Of a stretch of 64,000 nucleotides of DNA, positions 12,201 through 21,593 are shown piece after piece. The DNA is taken from NCBI GenBank assembly GCA_964036665.1, contig OZ038526.1:29946001-30010000 (forward strand), written 5' to 3'. The notes beneath the pieces were generated by a model. The model searched no databases and was not told the origin of the DNA. It saw nothing but the letters and a program-made list of their open reading frames with translations. The position numbers and the translations under genes were made by a program. The stretch is from Gordius sp. MW1. Lineage: Eukaryota; Nematomorpha; Gordioida; Gordea; Gordiidae. Every line of letters starts with the position of its first letter. The first letter of the stretch is position 1.

Positions 12201-14832
12201 TCAAACTTACAAGCAAAAAAGGTCTTATTAATGAATGTGGGGGCGTTTTAATTTTTTAGTTTTGAGCCGGGTGTAAAATTAAAATTAAGTCTCGACAAAT
12301 TTTACATTATTATGCGCATAAATTTTTGATCCCTACTTCGACGTAGCGTTGTAAAAACGGTTGGTTTTGTTTGGTCGATCTTTGGTTTTAGTCGGCTAAA
12401 TGTAAATAGACTAAACGTTTTTTGGTCTGCTATTCTGATTTTTTAGTCAAGCCTTTGGTTTGTTACCAAACAAAACCCAACCGTTTTTATAACGCCACTT
12501 CGACTTAATAAAATTTGTACAGGACGCATTTTGGGCCCTATCCCAATTACTCACGGATCGGAGGCACGCGATGCACGGATTTTTTGTTCCAGGATTTCCC
12601 AAACTTCACAGATACCAAACCCATTTAGAAGCGATTCTCAAAAAGTTTTTGCCCAAACTCAAAAAGCATTTCGATAAGCAAGACCTTCTGCCCTCGCTCT
12701 ACTCCGTCAAATGGTACTTCCAATGCTTCCTCGACCGAGTAAATTGCACAATCACTTTGTTGACTAAGAGTACACTTTATTTCAAGAGCTTTTCCTAGGA
12801 CTATTAGAGCGCCTAAATTTTCGTAATATTAGAGAATCTTGTATAAAATTAAGGAAATTATTTAATAGGAAGAGGTTATTAGAATTATTTTAGGAATTTT
12901 GTCTTAGAACTTTGGTCAAAGCGTGAGTGAATTTATAAACATCATGTGTTAAAGCGAATGACAATAGGTTTTTTGCGAAAGCTTTGTTTACAATTACTGT
13001 TTTTCACCTTACTTCAGGGTCTATGACGATAAGATGTCCCAAATGAGCCTCGAAATTATGATTTTTTCTGCCAATAATTTTTTAATGATTTTTTATAATC
13101 TTTGCGCAACTCTTTAACACAACTCCTTTCATACGTTTATTAATTGCTATGCAATTTATGGACTCACTTTTGGTTATCATGTCATGTCCTGTCCAACCTG
13201 ACTTTTTAATAATCGCTTTGGAAATTTATACGGGTTTTTAATGGCTGTGGACTTATGCTTCTGTAAAAGACTTTTATTTGGCTTTCACATATAGACTAGC
13301 TAATGACCGCTGGTTGGCTTTAATTTTTTCAACCTCGCCCTGGCCCAAATTCCATTTTTTATTAATTCATAAATTTTTTTTGGCAATATCTAGCCTATAT
13401 TTTTGATTTCTGTTATGCATGTAGACTCCGTTTCATTTGACGCTGCGATTATGGGACATCTTTATGCTGGAAGGCGACAAAATTCTCACTGCCATGTCAT
13501 TTACGATACTCAAAATGTTTAAAAGTATGGGGGAAAGCAAAATCCCAAATTATTAAAATTGAAATTGTCTTAAATTTTTATTGGTTCTAATACTTAATGT
13601 CATGATTATGAGACCATATTCTATTTTTAAATGAGAGGCACACACTTCTCTATATTTAACCTTAAAAATGTACAATATTAATTTTTCTTATGGAAGATTG
13701 TGATAGGAATTACTAGCCAGCTAATTAAAATTGGAGATTCTAGTTTGAAGATTTATTAGGGTCTCGTTAACGTTTATAGCATTGAGACACAATTTATATT
13801 TTGTCTACACGAATATATTTATTTTCCTCTTTAGGGGAGCTGTTAAAAATGGATATGGAAAGGGTGTTGACGTTCATCAACAAAGACTTAGAGGTGCTGG
13901 GATTCGGGCAACCGGACGATAAGGTTATTGAATCGTTAAAAGACAACATACTAGAACTAAATCGAGCCCGTATGCTGTATCCCAGAATTAAACCGAGCCC
14001 CGATGAGATGCCCAAAAAGGGGCTAGGCCACGTATTAAACGAACCACCCCCGTTTCAAACCAAAATCACAGAACGACCCCCCGTGCCACGTGGTGCTACT
14101 TTAGTTATACCTTACGTTTTCGAGCAAACCACCACCACCCCTAAAACACTGCAATCTCCTCCAATCCAATCCAAAAACAGCGGAGATAACGTGTCTCGCT
14201 TATTCATACCTCAAGCAGATTACGACCTTAACCAACGGGCCGAAGAGTCTATAACTACCCCTCCGCCCAGGATACCCATGGGCGCTGACCAAAATTTAGG
14301 GCCGGCCTCTGACTACTCCAGAGACGCTAGAGGACATTTTAAGATGGCCGACCATCGCGAGCGGAGATACCCCACCTACTATCCCATCGAAACTTATTAT
14401 AAGGCTCATCTTGGGGGCGTGGAAACTGACCATAGTAGGTATTACAACGCTCACGAGCTCAACCCATATCCTAGCTACGGGGAGCAATGTGATTACATGA
14501 GTTATAATAGTAGACCTCGTTACCAGACTAGACCGGGCGAAACCTATGATCTTAGAGCTTACCCCGGTCCGCTCTATTACACCGAGTCGAGAAATAGAGT
14601 GCCGACCTCGCATTTAAATTGTAATTCCGAGTTGCTGGAACAATCATTGGAACGCCTAAAACGGGCGGCCACTCACGAATCATACGACGGAGAGGAAATG
14701 GGCGTTGAAATAGAAATTCCTCCACCCAGACCCAAGCACCCCGACCCCACGTTCGGTAATCGTAGGGTGGTCTTAGTAGATTCGCTGGAAGAAAAACGCG
14801 TTACCACAATGTCTAGGAGACGCAAATTATAA
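6248..14832 (+). CDS. USP6NL: TBC-domain Rab GTPase-activating protein, USP6NL/RN-tre-like
   Basis: Stimulates GTP hydrolysis by Rab GTPases in endocytic traffic, by family. Confident exons: 6424-6506, 6549-6591, 6707-6787, 6948-7055, 10784-10893, 11644-11758, 12523-12738, 13425-13524, 13835-14832; phases match throughout. The N-terminus is less certain: a first exon 6248-6271 (MDNPKLWG) joined to 6351-6371 (LLKAYDE) fits, or a longer exon from 6313; this gives about 632 residues. The TBC domain includes [24 protein letters not shown] (arginine finger near residue 142) and [10 protein letters not shown] (glutamine finger near 179), then [14 protein letters not shown] and [10 protein letters not shown]. 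The last exon encodes a Pro/Tyr-rich tail of more than 300 residues, probably disordered, ending SRRRKL. Large introns at 7056-10783 and 11759-12522 hold MITEs. Human USP6NL has the same order of segments. Confidence 0.92.
7748..7842. mobile_element. ACGGCTGG-type MITE fragment N1
   Basis: One-sided copy starting AGTGTTGGAAAAACGGCTTG, with the family blocks TTTGGTCAGG and TTTTTAGTCGACC; the second half is lost. It lies in an intron of the TBC gene. Confidence 0.6.
8018..8130. mobile_element. ACGGCTGG-type MITE fragment N2
   Basis: Starts TTAGTGTTGTAAAAACGGCT, followed by GGTCGACTTTTGG and TAGTCGACTAAA; the right inverted end is missing. Intronic. Confidence 0.65.
8378..8545. mobile_element. 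CATGGGCGTAGCC-type MITE, copy M3
   Basis: Begins CGTGGGCGTAGCCAGCG and ends CTGGCTACGCCCATG, with G-rich and C-rich runs near the ends and the family core AATTTCAAAAAATTATCATT. No target duplication is clear. Intronic in the TBC gene. Confidence 0.75.
8941..9110. mobile_element. CATGGGCGTAGCC-type MITE, copy M4
   Basis: Starts ATGGGAGTAGCCAAGG plus a G run and ends GGTACGCCCAT. It is bordered by TTAGTTGCTTAGAG (8927-8940) and TTAGTTGTTTAGAG (9111-9124), a 14-base direct repeat with one mismatch, longer than the 8 bp seen at other copies. Confidence 0.75.
9690..10680. mobile_element. Degenerate GC-rich hAT-like relic with nested MITE N3
   Basis: Contains patches such as CTGGCCCGGGCCGATTTT near 9730 and CGGCCCGGTCTAA near 10317, the same GCCCGGCCC style seen at hAT relic ends elsewhere in the window. 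A related inverted block occurs at 47832-48110. Boundaries are approximate and no coding sequence remains. It lies in the 3.7-kb intron of the TBC gene. Confidence 0.4.
10009..10163. mobile_element. ACGGCTGG-type MITE N3 with 8-bp target duplication
   Basis: Left end TAGTGTTTTAAAAATGGCTG and right end CAGCCGTTTTTGCAATAGTA form inverted repeats, with GGTCGACC inverted again inside so most of the element can fold back on itself. Flanks GTGCTCGC (10001-10008) and GTGCCCGC (10164-10171) are an 8-bp duplication with one mismatch, as made by hAT transposases. Confidence 0.85.
11330..11467. mobile_element. CATGGGCGTAGCC-type MITE M5 with 8-bp target duplication
   Basis: Starts CATGGGCGTAGCCAGAATT and ends TTGGCTACCATG. 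Flanks TTAATAAG (11322-11329) and TTTATAAG (11468-11475) match at seven of eight bases. It lies in the intron before the exon encoding the YCQ motif of the TBC domain. Confidence 0.75.
12343..12496. mobile_element. ACGGCTGG-type MITE N4 with perfect 8-bp target duplication
   Basis: Left end GTAGCGTTGTAAAAACGGTT and right end AACCGTTTTTATAACGCC. ACTTCGAC flanks it exactly on both sides (12335-12342 and 12497-12504). The insertion ends 26 bases before the exon at 12523, leaving the acceptor intact. Confidence 0.88.
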
Positions 14833-14898
14833 CGCAACGTTTATAAAACGATGAAACCTCGCTAAGATTATGAGATGTCACTAACTTACATACGTCCA

Positions 14899-14985
14899 TG
14901 GGCCTAGCCAAAGGCAGACAGGGAGGGGCCGCTGCCCCCCTCTTACCCAAAACTTAATATAACTATGGCTGCGCCCAGCGATTTA
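14899..14985. mobile_element. CATGGGCGTAGCC-type MITE fragment M6
   Basis: Starts CCATGGGCCTAGCCAAAGG and ends ATGGCTGCGCCCA, with most of the core deleted. It is in the 3' flank of the TBC gene. Confidence 0.6.
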
Positions 14986-14996
14986 CTAGTATGTGT

Positions 14997-15133
14997 TAGT
15001 TTCAAATTTGGACTAAGCCTAAAGGTCGATTAAGAAAAAGAGACCAAAAAATCTTTGATCTGTTTATGTTTAGTCGACAGTCGACTAAAACGAAGGGTCA
15101 ACCAAACAAAATCCAGCCGTTTTTACAACACTA
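14997..15133. mobile_element. ACGGCTGG-type MITE N5, left end deleted
   Basis: The right end CAGCCGTTTTTACAACACTA is complete; the left end is lost. Flanks GTATGTGT (14989-14996) and CTATGTGT (15134-15141) match at seven of eight bases, so the deletion happened after insertion. Confidence 0.75.
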
Positions 15134-15702
15134 CTATGTGTCAACCTAAAATGCTTGTTATGACATCAACACCAGTTTTATTCAAACGTGATGATAACAT
15201 GACTTAAGACGCCCCTGAGTTTGAAAAGTAACAGCCTAGGATACATTTTTTCTTAACAGCCGGACTCAAACTTTGTATGTGTCCACGTTTACAGTGAAAA
15301 TTTCAAGTGTTTCCCAAGCAGCGTACATATGATACCAATAAGAGTGGCATAATCAATTAATATCGAATTCTCGTAAAATGTCGCGAACTATGCACTATCG
15401 TCGCCAAATTCACCTGTCCCTAGCTAATTTACACCGCACCCTCCTATCATGTATTAATATACTTAACACGAATTATGATCCTGCATTACGCCAAAATCCA
15501 TTTATTTTATCGTATTTATAAATATTTTATTATAAATGGGAGTGTTGTTAAAATTAATTAAGTGGATTCATATGGTTCTGCCAATATTACAAAGCGATTA
15601 CGTATATTATTGTGCTCTTATATATTATTTATGATCATGCATAATTCGCGACTTATACTTTTTATTTATTACTGTTTTTATCTATACCAAATTATGATGC
15701 AA

Positions 15703-15708
15703 AATAAA
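15703..15708 (+). terminator. Possible polyadenylation signal downstream of the TBC gene
   Basis: AATAAA about 870 bases after the stop codon. Nearer signals of this exact form were not noticed, but the 3' end of this gene is not otherwise defined. The span 15709-17122 is AT-rich with a G run near 15920 and shows no gene. Confidence 0.3.
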
Positions 15709-17122
15709 GGTGTAGAAATCATTGGATAACTTTTGCTTTTAATGTGTCTTTTTTATTGTCAAAACCCGTAAAACAGATCAATTATGTTAACACAAAATTT
15801 TTAAAAAGTCTATATTTGGCTTTTATAATTTTGGAGGATTTTATTATACCACATTGATAAACTGCATCAAGGCTTATATGTACCTAATTTGTCGCCATTT
15901 TTTAATATTGTCTGTTCATTTGGGGAGGGGGGGGGGGTAAATGGAATTGGAATATAATGTCAGGGTAAATTAATTTGTGGTGTGGTAAAAACCTAGGTTA
16001 GATAAGTCGAATTTGCAAATGATAAAGGTCTCTAATCTTCATATTTTTGTCAATCTTTAAAACGGACTTAAGGGTTTGGTTTCAGTCAAAATTTAAATTT
16101 AGTGTTGGGCAGATAAATAATTAGCCTTTTCGCAAAAAATGATCAACAAGGCTTTTTGGGTGAATAATAATGATTTCAAAATTTTGTTAAATTTCCCTGA
16201 CAACTCTTTTTTTCCTTTTTATTATTCTGATGGCTTACTAAGATATTGACAGATTTATTTTATATATGCATGAGCATAGGCCAAATATAAAGATTTTTAC
16301 TAAAGTAATGTATATTCTTTACTAATTTTGGGAGTTTAAACGTCTCATTTTGTAAATCAGTGTATGGCCCTGAGAAACATTTTTATTAGTCTGCCCTTTA
16401 GATGTTTTAAAAAATAAGGTAGAATTTATAAAAATTGGCTATTTCGTGACCAAATGACGACCGTCTTAGATAAAATATAATTTGGTAAAACAACTGGATC
16501 AAAATCCTATTTTTACATTGTTTTTCGGATGGATGCCACCATATTATTGATTTTGCAACTTCTTTTGGCAATAACTCTTGCATTGACGCTACCTATACCA
16601 TTTAAAACTTGCAAATGTACAAAGAATTTTTTTTATTAATTTCGATTTTTATATCGAAAGTCTTTTATTTTAATATTTACTTATGCGCTCCCTGTATTTT
16701 TTCCATTTCTCGACCATCTAATTATAAATTTATTTTGCTAATGTATGGTTTATTGTAATACAATTCTTCATCTTAGTTTTGTTAGATGATCACTTTAACA
16801 AATGATCAATATAATTTATTATAATTAGGCATAAAAACAATTTACTTATAAGGTATATGAATTGAATATATATGTACAAATTAAAACAATAACATTTTTT
16901 AATTCCGATTTTTTTTTCATTTTTGATGATAATTGCTAATAAGGTGTTTATTGATACATGATTAGAATTTCAATCATTCTTGGTCGGCTCTAAATGTTTT
17001 AAAATTATGTTAATGTAATTTAGAGTGTGTCACAACGCAACTTAAATAATTTATATATTGTTCTTTATTTGAAGTTTTTAACTTTTGTTATAGCTTACAA
17101 ATTTGTGATTTTAAAATATTAG

Positions 17123-17215
17123 TGTTATAATAACGGCTGGGTTTTGTTTGTTCGACCCTTAGAACCAAAAATTTGATCAAAACATCTTTGGTCTGTTCAG
17201 CCGTTCTTACAACAT
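17123..17215. mobile_element. ACGGCTGG-type MITE N6
   Basis: Starts TTAGTGTTATAATAACGGCT and ends CAGCCGTTCTTACAACAT, with a short middle. No clear target duplication. Confidence 0.6.
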
Positions 17216-17427
17216 TATAAAACATTATATAACGCCTTATTATTAAACTAATTTTTATCAAACTCAATCTTTTAGCAGCAATTTTTGAAACTAGAAGGTA
17301 AAAATGAAAAAAGCGACTTCAAAATTTTTTAAATTGCACGTTAGATGAACAATTGACTAAATTTTATTTAACCCTAATATTTTAACTAGATGTGTTATTA
17401 AAAAATATGATGAAACGTATTATTTAC

Positions 17428-20089
17428 CATCTTGAAAATCTTCTAACCCATAAAAATAATAAATTATCCTTTAATCATACAATGCAAATAATTTATTTGA
17501 CGAGTATTTGTTAAATTGTTAAATGAGATTATCTGCTAAGTTAAATAACCATTTAACAATATTATTGTCACAAAAATTTATAACAAATTAATTAACAAAG
17601 TGCATCAAATATATAAAATTTTTGGGGCCAAAAATATGCCTTTAAAAACCAAATAACTTAATACCACCATCAAATGCAATATTTAAATTCCATAAAAATT
17701 ATCATAGCATTGATTAATTAAAACGGCTAGGTAAAGACTTTATATTAACTCTACCTTCGTCTATTGCATATTCCTCATCGTCAACTATCAAATGCAATAA
17801 CAAGAAATCTAATTTGGAGCACTCTCTCCAAGTACGCGAATTAAGAAAATAAAATAAGAAAGATGGTTGTTTTTCATCTAACATTTTAATTCCGCATAAA
17901 TATTTTCGAATGTCCTTTTTTAAACATCGTCTCAACTATTGACCTTCTCTCAATTACTCTGGTTAAGATATAATGGACTTATAAAACCAACCAGCAAACA
18001 GTTTGCAGATTCTTAGAGAGTTTTACGATGAACACTAATATATATTTAGATTTTTCCCTATACATTCTTCCCTTTATTTATAAATCAAATTTATTAAATT
18101 AAGATTTTATGTATTAATTTGCAAGGTAATGACATTTGAAAACGCCAAAATCGCTGATTTTAGCAACTTTGTCAATAAATATTTCAAAAACTTGACGTAT
18201 CGGGAAAAAACAACAAATATATTTGTGTTCACCGCGAAAAACTCTCCCAAAATCTGCAAACAATTTGCCGGTCAATTTTTCTTGTTGAACCGTGTTAGTT
18301 TCAAGCTCCGCCAATGAATCAATATAATTTTACTAAAATCGATTTGTAAATGCTTCGACATTTTAATCTATAAGGCCTTAAAGTTATGAATTGAAATTTT
18401 TGAAATTATTTTATATACATGTTATAAATTTATTTACCATATTCATCATCATCACCATCGTCATCGCCTATAATAATGAAACAAGAAAAATTGTTGATAT
18501 TATGCTCTTAACACAAATAGCTTTTACCTTAATCATTTAACAAAAAAGCATTTTAGTTGAATTAGTTATATTTTATTCATATTTTTTTGAATTTATTAGC
18601 CAGACAATTTAAAAGTTGTTTTTCTTAAAAAATGTATTTTTAAATATATTTTGAACTGATTTTGCAGCTTCTAAATGCATCAACTCATTTAATGTTAAAT
18701 ATAAACCTTCGTTATCATGTAAGCGCAGAAACAGAATAAAACAATTATGTTTCAATACTCAATTAATTGAAATAAATAATATAATCAAGGCATACCTCCA
18801 TCACCTTTAAAAAGTTAAAATTTTTATTATTTATGCAAACGCAAATAATTAAGACTAAAACTAAATTTTGGTATATTTATTTTTAATTTAACCGCCATTA
18901 CCGACAACTTCATTAAATTCATCTTCCAATGCTGACTCTAATTAAATTAATAAATTTAAATAAATTAAAATTTTAAAAAGTATTTTATTATAATAGGAGG
19001 AGCTAAATAAAAAAAAACGTTGATTGCCATGTATTTATTTTTAGCTCTTAGTAGTTCTAGTGGATTTTTCGTTAATTAGCAGATATTTTCGGATTTACGA
19101 GTCTAAATATTAATATATAACAAAAAAATTAACGTTCGTAAAAATGGCTGGCTATTGTTTGGGACCTTTGGTTATCAACTAAACAAAACCCAGCCCTTTT
19201 TACAACTCTAATTCAGAGATTTTATCGTTCAAAGAATCATCAAATCATGTGGTTAAGTGCCTCTAATATTTAGCATTTTTGGAAAATATCTATGTGTGCG
19301 CAAAAAAATAAAATTTTTCACGAAATCCTAAAATAATTGCGAATTGTGCTTAAAAAACATCCTTATTTTTAATATAATAGTAAAGAAATAAATTTAATTT
19401 TCATAATGTCTATTTAGATTTAATTTTAGCTTATTTATATAAAAATTAGAAACTCTTAAATTTAAAAATTATAAAAAAAATTTATGAGAAACCATAAGCA
19501 ACACTTTATTTAACCCTCAAAAGCTAATCCTGCACAAACTTCCAAAATTTTGGTAAGAGAAATAAATAATACCAAAAAAAATTTTGTCCTCAGCGTTAAC
19601 ATCCTCATCAATTGCATCTTCATCTTCTAAATTAAATATAATATTGCAAAAAAGCAAAGCCGTTTTAGATATAGAATTTTTTAGAAATAAAAAAACATGA
19701 CACACCAAAGAATATCTTAACTTTTCATCCTATTGTTTATTATACTCGCGATGTTTTGTATCAACTTAGTCTCAGTATAATTTACATTATATAAAGGACA
19801 TCGCATTTTGCGGGGAAAAGGTTAATTATTAAAAAAAATAAGTAGCGGGGGACATTAGGAAAGTATGCTATTTAAGGGGAATCTGGGATTTGAGAATATA
19901 TTTTTTAAAAAAAACATTTTTTATCAAATGAAATGATGGTTAGAATTTCAGAAAATTCCTGCCTGTATTATTTCCTAACTTTTTAGCCCTGACTTTAACT
20001 TTGTCCAAGTTTAAAACCAAAGCAATTAAATATTTAAAATATTATTTTACCTGATTGGATCAAATCATCTAATTCATCTAAATGTTCAT
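17428..20089 (-). CDS. Candidate micro-exon gene encoding an acidic protein (partial model)
   Basis: Minus-strand chain of very short candidate exons, each bounded by AG and GTA, each a multiple of 3 nt, and each splitting a Gly/Glu/Asp/Val codon after its first G (phase 1-1): 20051-20089 (39 nt, DEHLDELDDLIQS), 19574-19627 (54 nt, EDEDAIDEDVNAED...), 18902-18937 (36 nt, ESALEDEFNEVV), 18796-18804 (9 nt, GDG), 18438-18467 (30 nt, GDDDGDDDEY), 17755-17784 (30 nt, VDDEEYAIDE) and 17428-17442 (15 nt, EDFQD). A weaker 51-nt exon may lie at 18707-18757. The 5' and 3' ends are not found; no signal peptide exon is convincing. Equal phases and multiple-of-3 lengths would let any exon be skipped without a frameshift, as in the micro-exon genes described in schistosomes. 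There is no transcript evidence, and short exons in AT-rich DNA can arise by chance. Confidence 0.45.
18129..18310. repeat. Dispersed repeat, copy 1 (second copy near 35266-35415)
   Basis: The stretch with TTTTAGCAACTTTG, ATTTGTGTTCACCG and GCAAACAATTTGCCGGT recurs in diverged form near 35266-35415. Both strands are open here for about 60 codons, but the second copy is not, so the frames are probably incidental. Family unknown. Confidence 0.6.
19136..19207. mobile_element. Short ACGGCTGG-type MITE N7
   Basis: Starts TTCGTAAAAATGGCTGGC and ends CCCAGCCCTTTTTACAACTC; only about 72 bases, an internally deleted copy. It falls between candidate micro-exons. Confidence 0.6.
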
Positions 20090-20115
20090 CTTTAAATTGT
20101 GAATAATGTGTTTGC

Positions 20116-20307
20116 CAGTGTTTTAAAAACGGCTCGGTTTTGTCTGGTTGACCGTTGGTTTAACTAAAACAAACGGTCGATTCTGGTCTGTTATCAAATT
20201 CGGCTAAGCCTAGTGGTCGACCAAGAAAATTAGACCAAAAATGTAGGCGTTAAATCGACTAAAACCAAAGGCCGACCAAACAAAACCCAGCCGTTTATAC
20301 AACACTA
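20116..20307. mobile_element. ACGGCTGG-type MITE N8 with perfect 8-bp target duplication
   Basis: Left end CAGTGTTTTAAAAACGGCTC and right end AGCCGTTTATACAACACTA. GTGTTTGC flanks it exactly (20108-20115 and 20308-20315). The inner TTAGTCGA/GTCGACCA blocks are inverted as in other copies. It lies 26 bases beyond the candidate micro-exon at 20051-20089. Confidence 0.9.
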
Positions 20308-20726
20308 GTGTTTGCTCAAAAATTGCCTGAATTATCATACGTAGATGCAAATCCATTTTCTTTCGAAATTTGAACGAAAACACATTAATTAAATCAAAAT
20401 ATGTTTGCTTTATTTAAAAAATGAAATTTGATACATACTCATAAGTGTTAAAATTTAATAATAAAGTAATAAAAGCAAGTTCCCCTTTTTATAATTCATC
20501 CTATTTTATGAAAATAAGATTTATAATATCTATTTTACAGACGAGACTGGGTGTCGCCAATGAGAATTTGCTCCCCCCCCCCCACTTAACAATATATTCT
20601 TAAATTAAATTTAACATGTTTTTGTTATAATTTGGAAATAAACTTGCGTAACCCAAAATTATTGCTCCATTTTTTGTCCTGCCGCCTTGCCCTTTCTTTA
20701 TTTAAGACACAATAGATAAAAACGGC

Positions 20727-20926
20727 GTATGTAAAAACGGGTGGGCTTGTTTAGTCGACCTTTGGTTCAACTAAGACTTAAAGTCGACTTTGGCCCTTTT
20801 TTCAAATTTCGACTAAGCTTAGTGGTTGACTAAGAAAAATAGACCAAAAAGGCTTTGGTCTGCAAATGTTTAGTCGACTCAAAAAGGCAGACCATAAAAC
20901 CCAGCCGTTTTTACAACACTAATATG
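20727..20926. mobile_element. ACGGCTGG-type MITE N9
   Basis: Left end GTATGTAAAAACGGGTGGGC and right end CCCAGCCGTTTTTACAACAC; about 200 bases with the full inverted-repeat structure. No target duplication noticed. The span 20316-20726 before it is AT-rich with a C run near 20572-20583 and no gene. Confidence 0.75.
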
Positions 20927-21184
20927 TTCATTTTTTTCAAAACTAGATTATGCTAGTTATAGATAGAGACCTGCAAAATCGATTTTTTTAAGGCCCGGCC
21001 CGGCACCGGAATTTAAAATGGGGAAATAGGCCCGGCCCGGGCCCGAATTTTAGCATCTTTCAAAAAAATCCCGGGCCCGGTTCGGATTTTTTATAATTGC
21101 AGGAATTTAATCAAACTCAATTTTGGTAAAATTTTTAATAAAAAAATAAAACGCACATAATAAAATTATAAATCGATAATGGAA

Positions 21185-21325
21185 CTATTTTGATGCAAAA
21201 AAAACACAGGCATCAAAAATTTCCGCGTTTAAATTTGTTCTCCGGTCTTCATAAATCCGGCCCGCTGACTAAAAACACCTCTTACTCGAGGCAGATGAAG
21301 TAGGTGTCGAAAAAATCTTAAAACA
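21185..21325 (-). pseudogene. hAT transposase C-terminal (hATC) remnant
   Basis: Minus-strand translation reads TPTSSASSKRCF, a stop, SAGRIYEDRRTNLNAEIFDA, then FLHQN after a frameshift. This matches the hATC dimerisation pattern of hAT transposases (SER-x-FS-x-AG, then RR-x2-L, then FLH). The stop and frameshift show it is dead. Confidence 0.75.
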
Positions 21326-21593
21326 AGGGAGCTAAGCGCTAGAAATTGACCACTCTGGTCTTTCCACTACGCCTCTGGATTTCGAATCAAATCGAATATT
21401 TTTAGTATTCCATTTGGATTCAATATTTTTATTTGAAAAAATGCTCGATTCGAGAGTCGTCCAATATTAAAATAATGATTCAAAATCGATTCGAAAAAAA
21501 TTTTAAGATTCGTTCTTCAAGGGTTTTAATTATTAAATATTACTATAAAAGAATTTATTCATAAAAATGCAAAGATTGAATATAAAAATATTA

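Noticed and set aside
13794..14613. Antisense open frames of 73 and 105 codons under the last TBC exon
   Set aside because: They are shadows of the GC-richer coding exon on the plus strand with no motif of their own.
20430..20500. Signal-peptide-like start MNYKKGNLLLLLYY for the micro-exon gene
   Set aside because: An in-frame TAA follows directly with no donor site before it, so it cannot be joined to the micro-exons as read.
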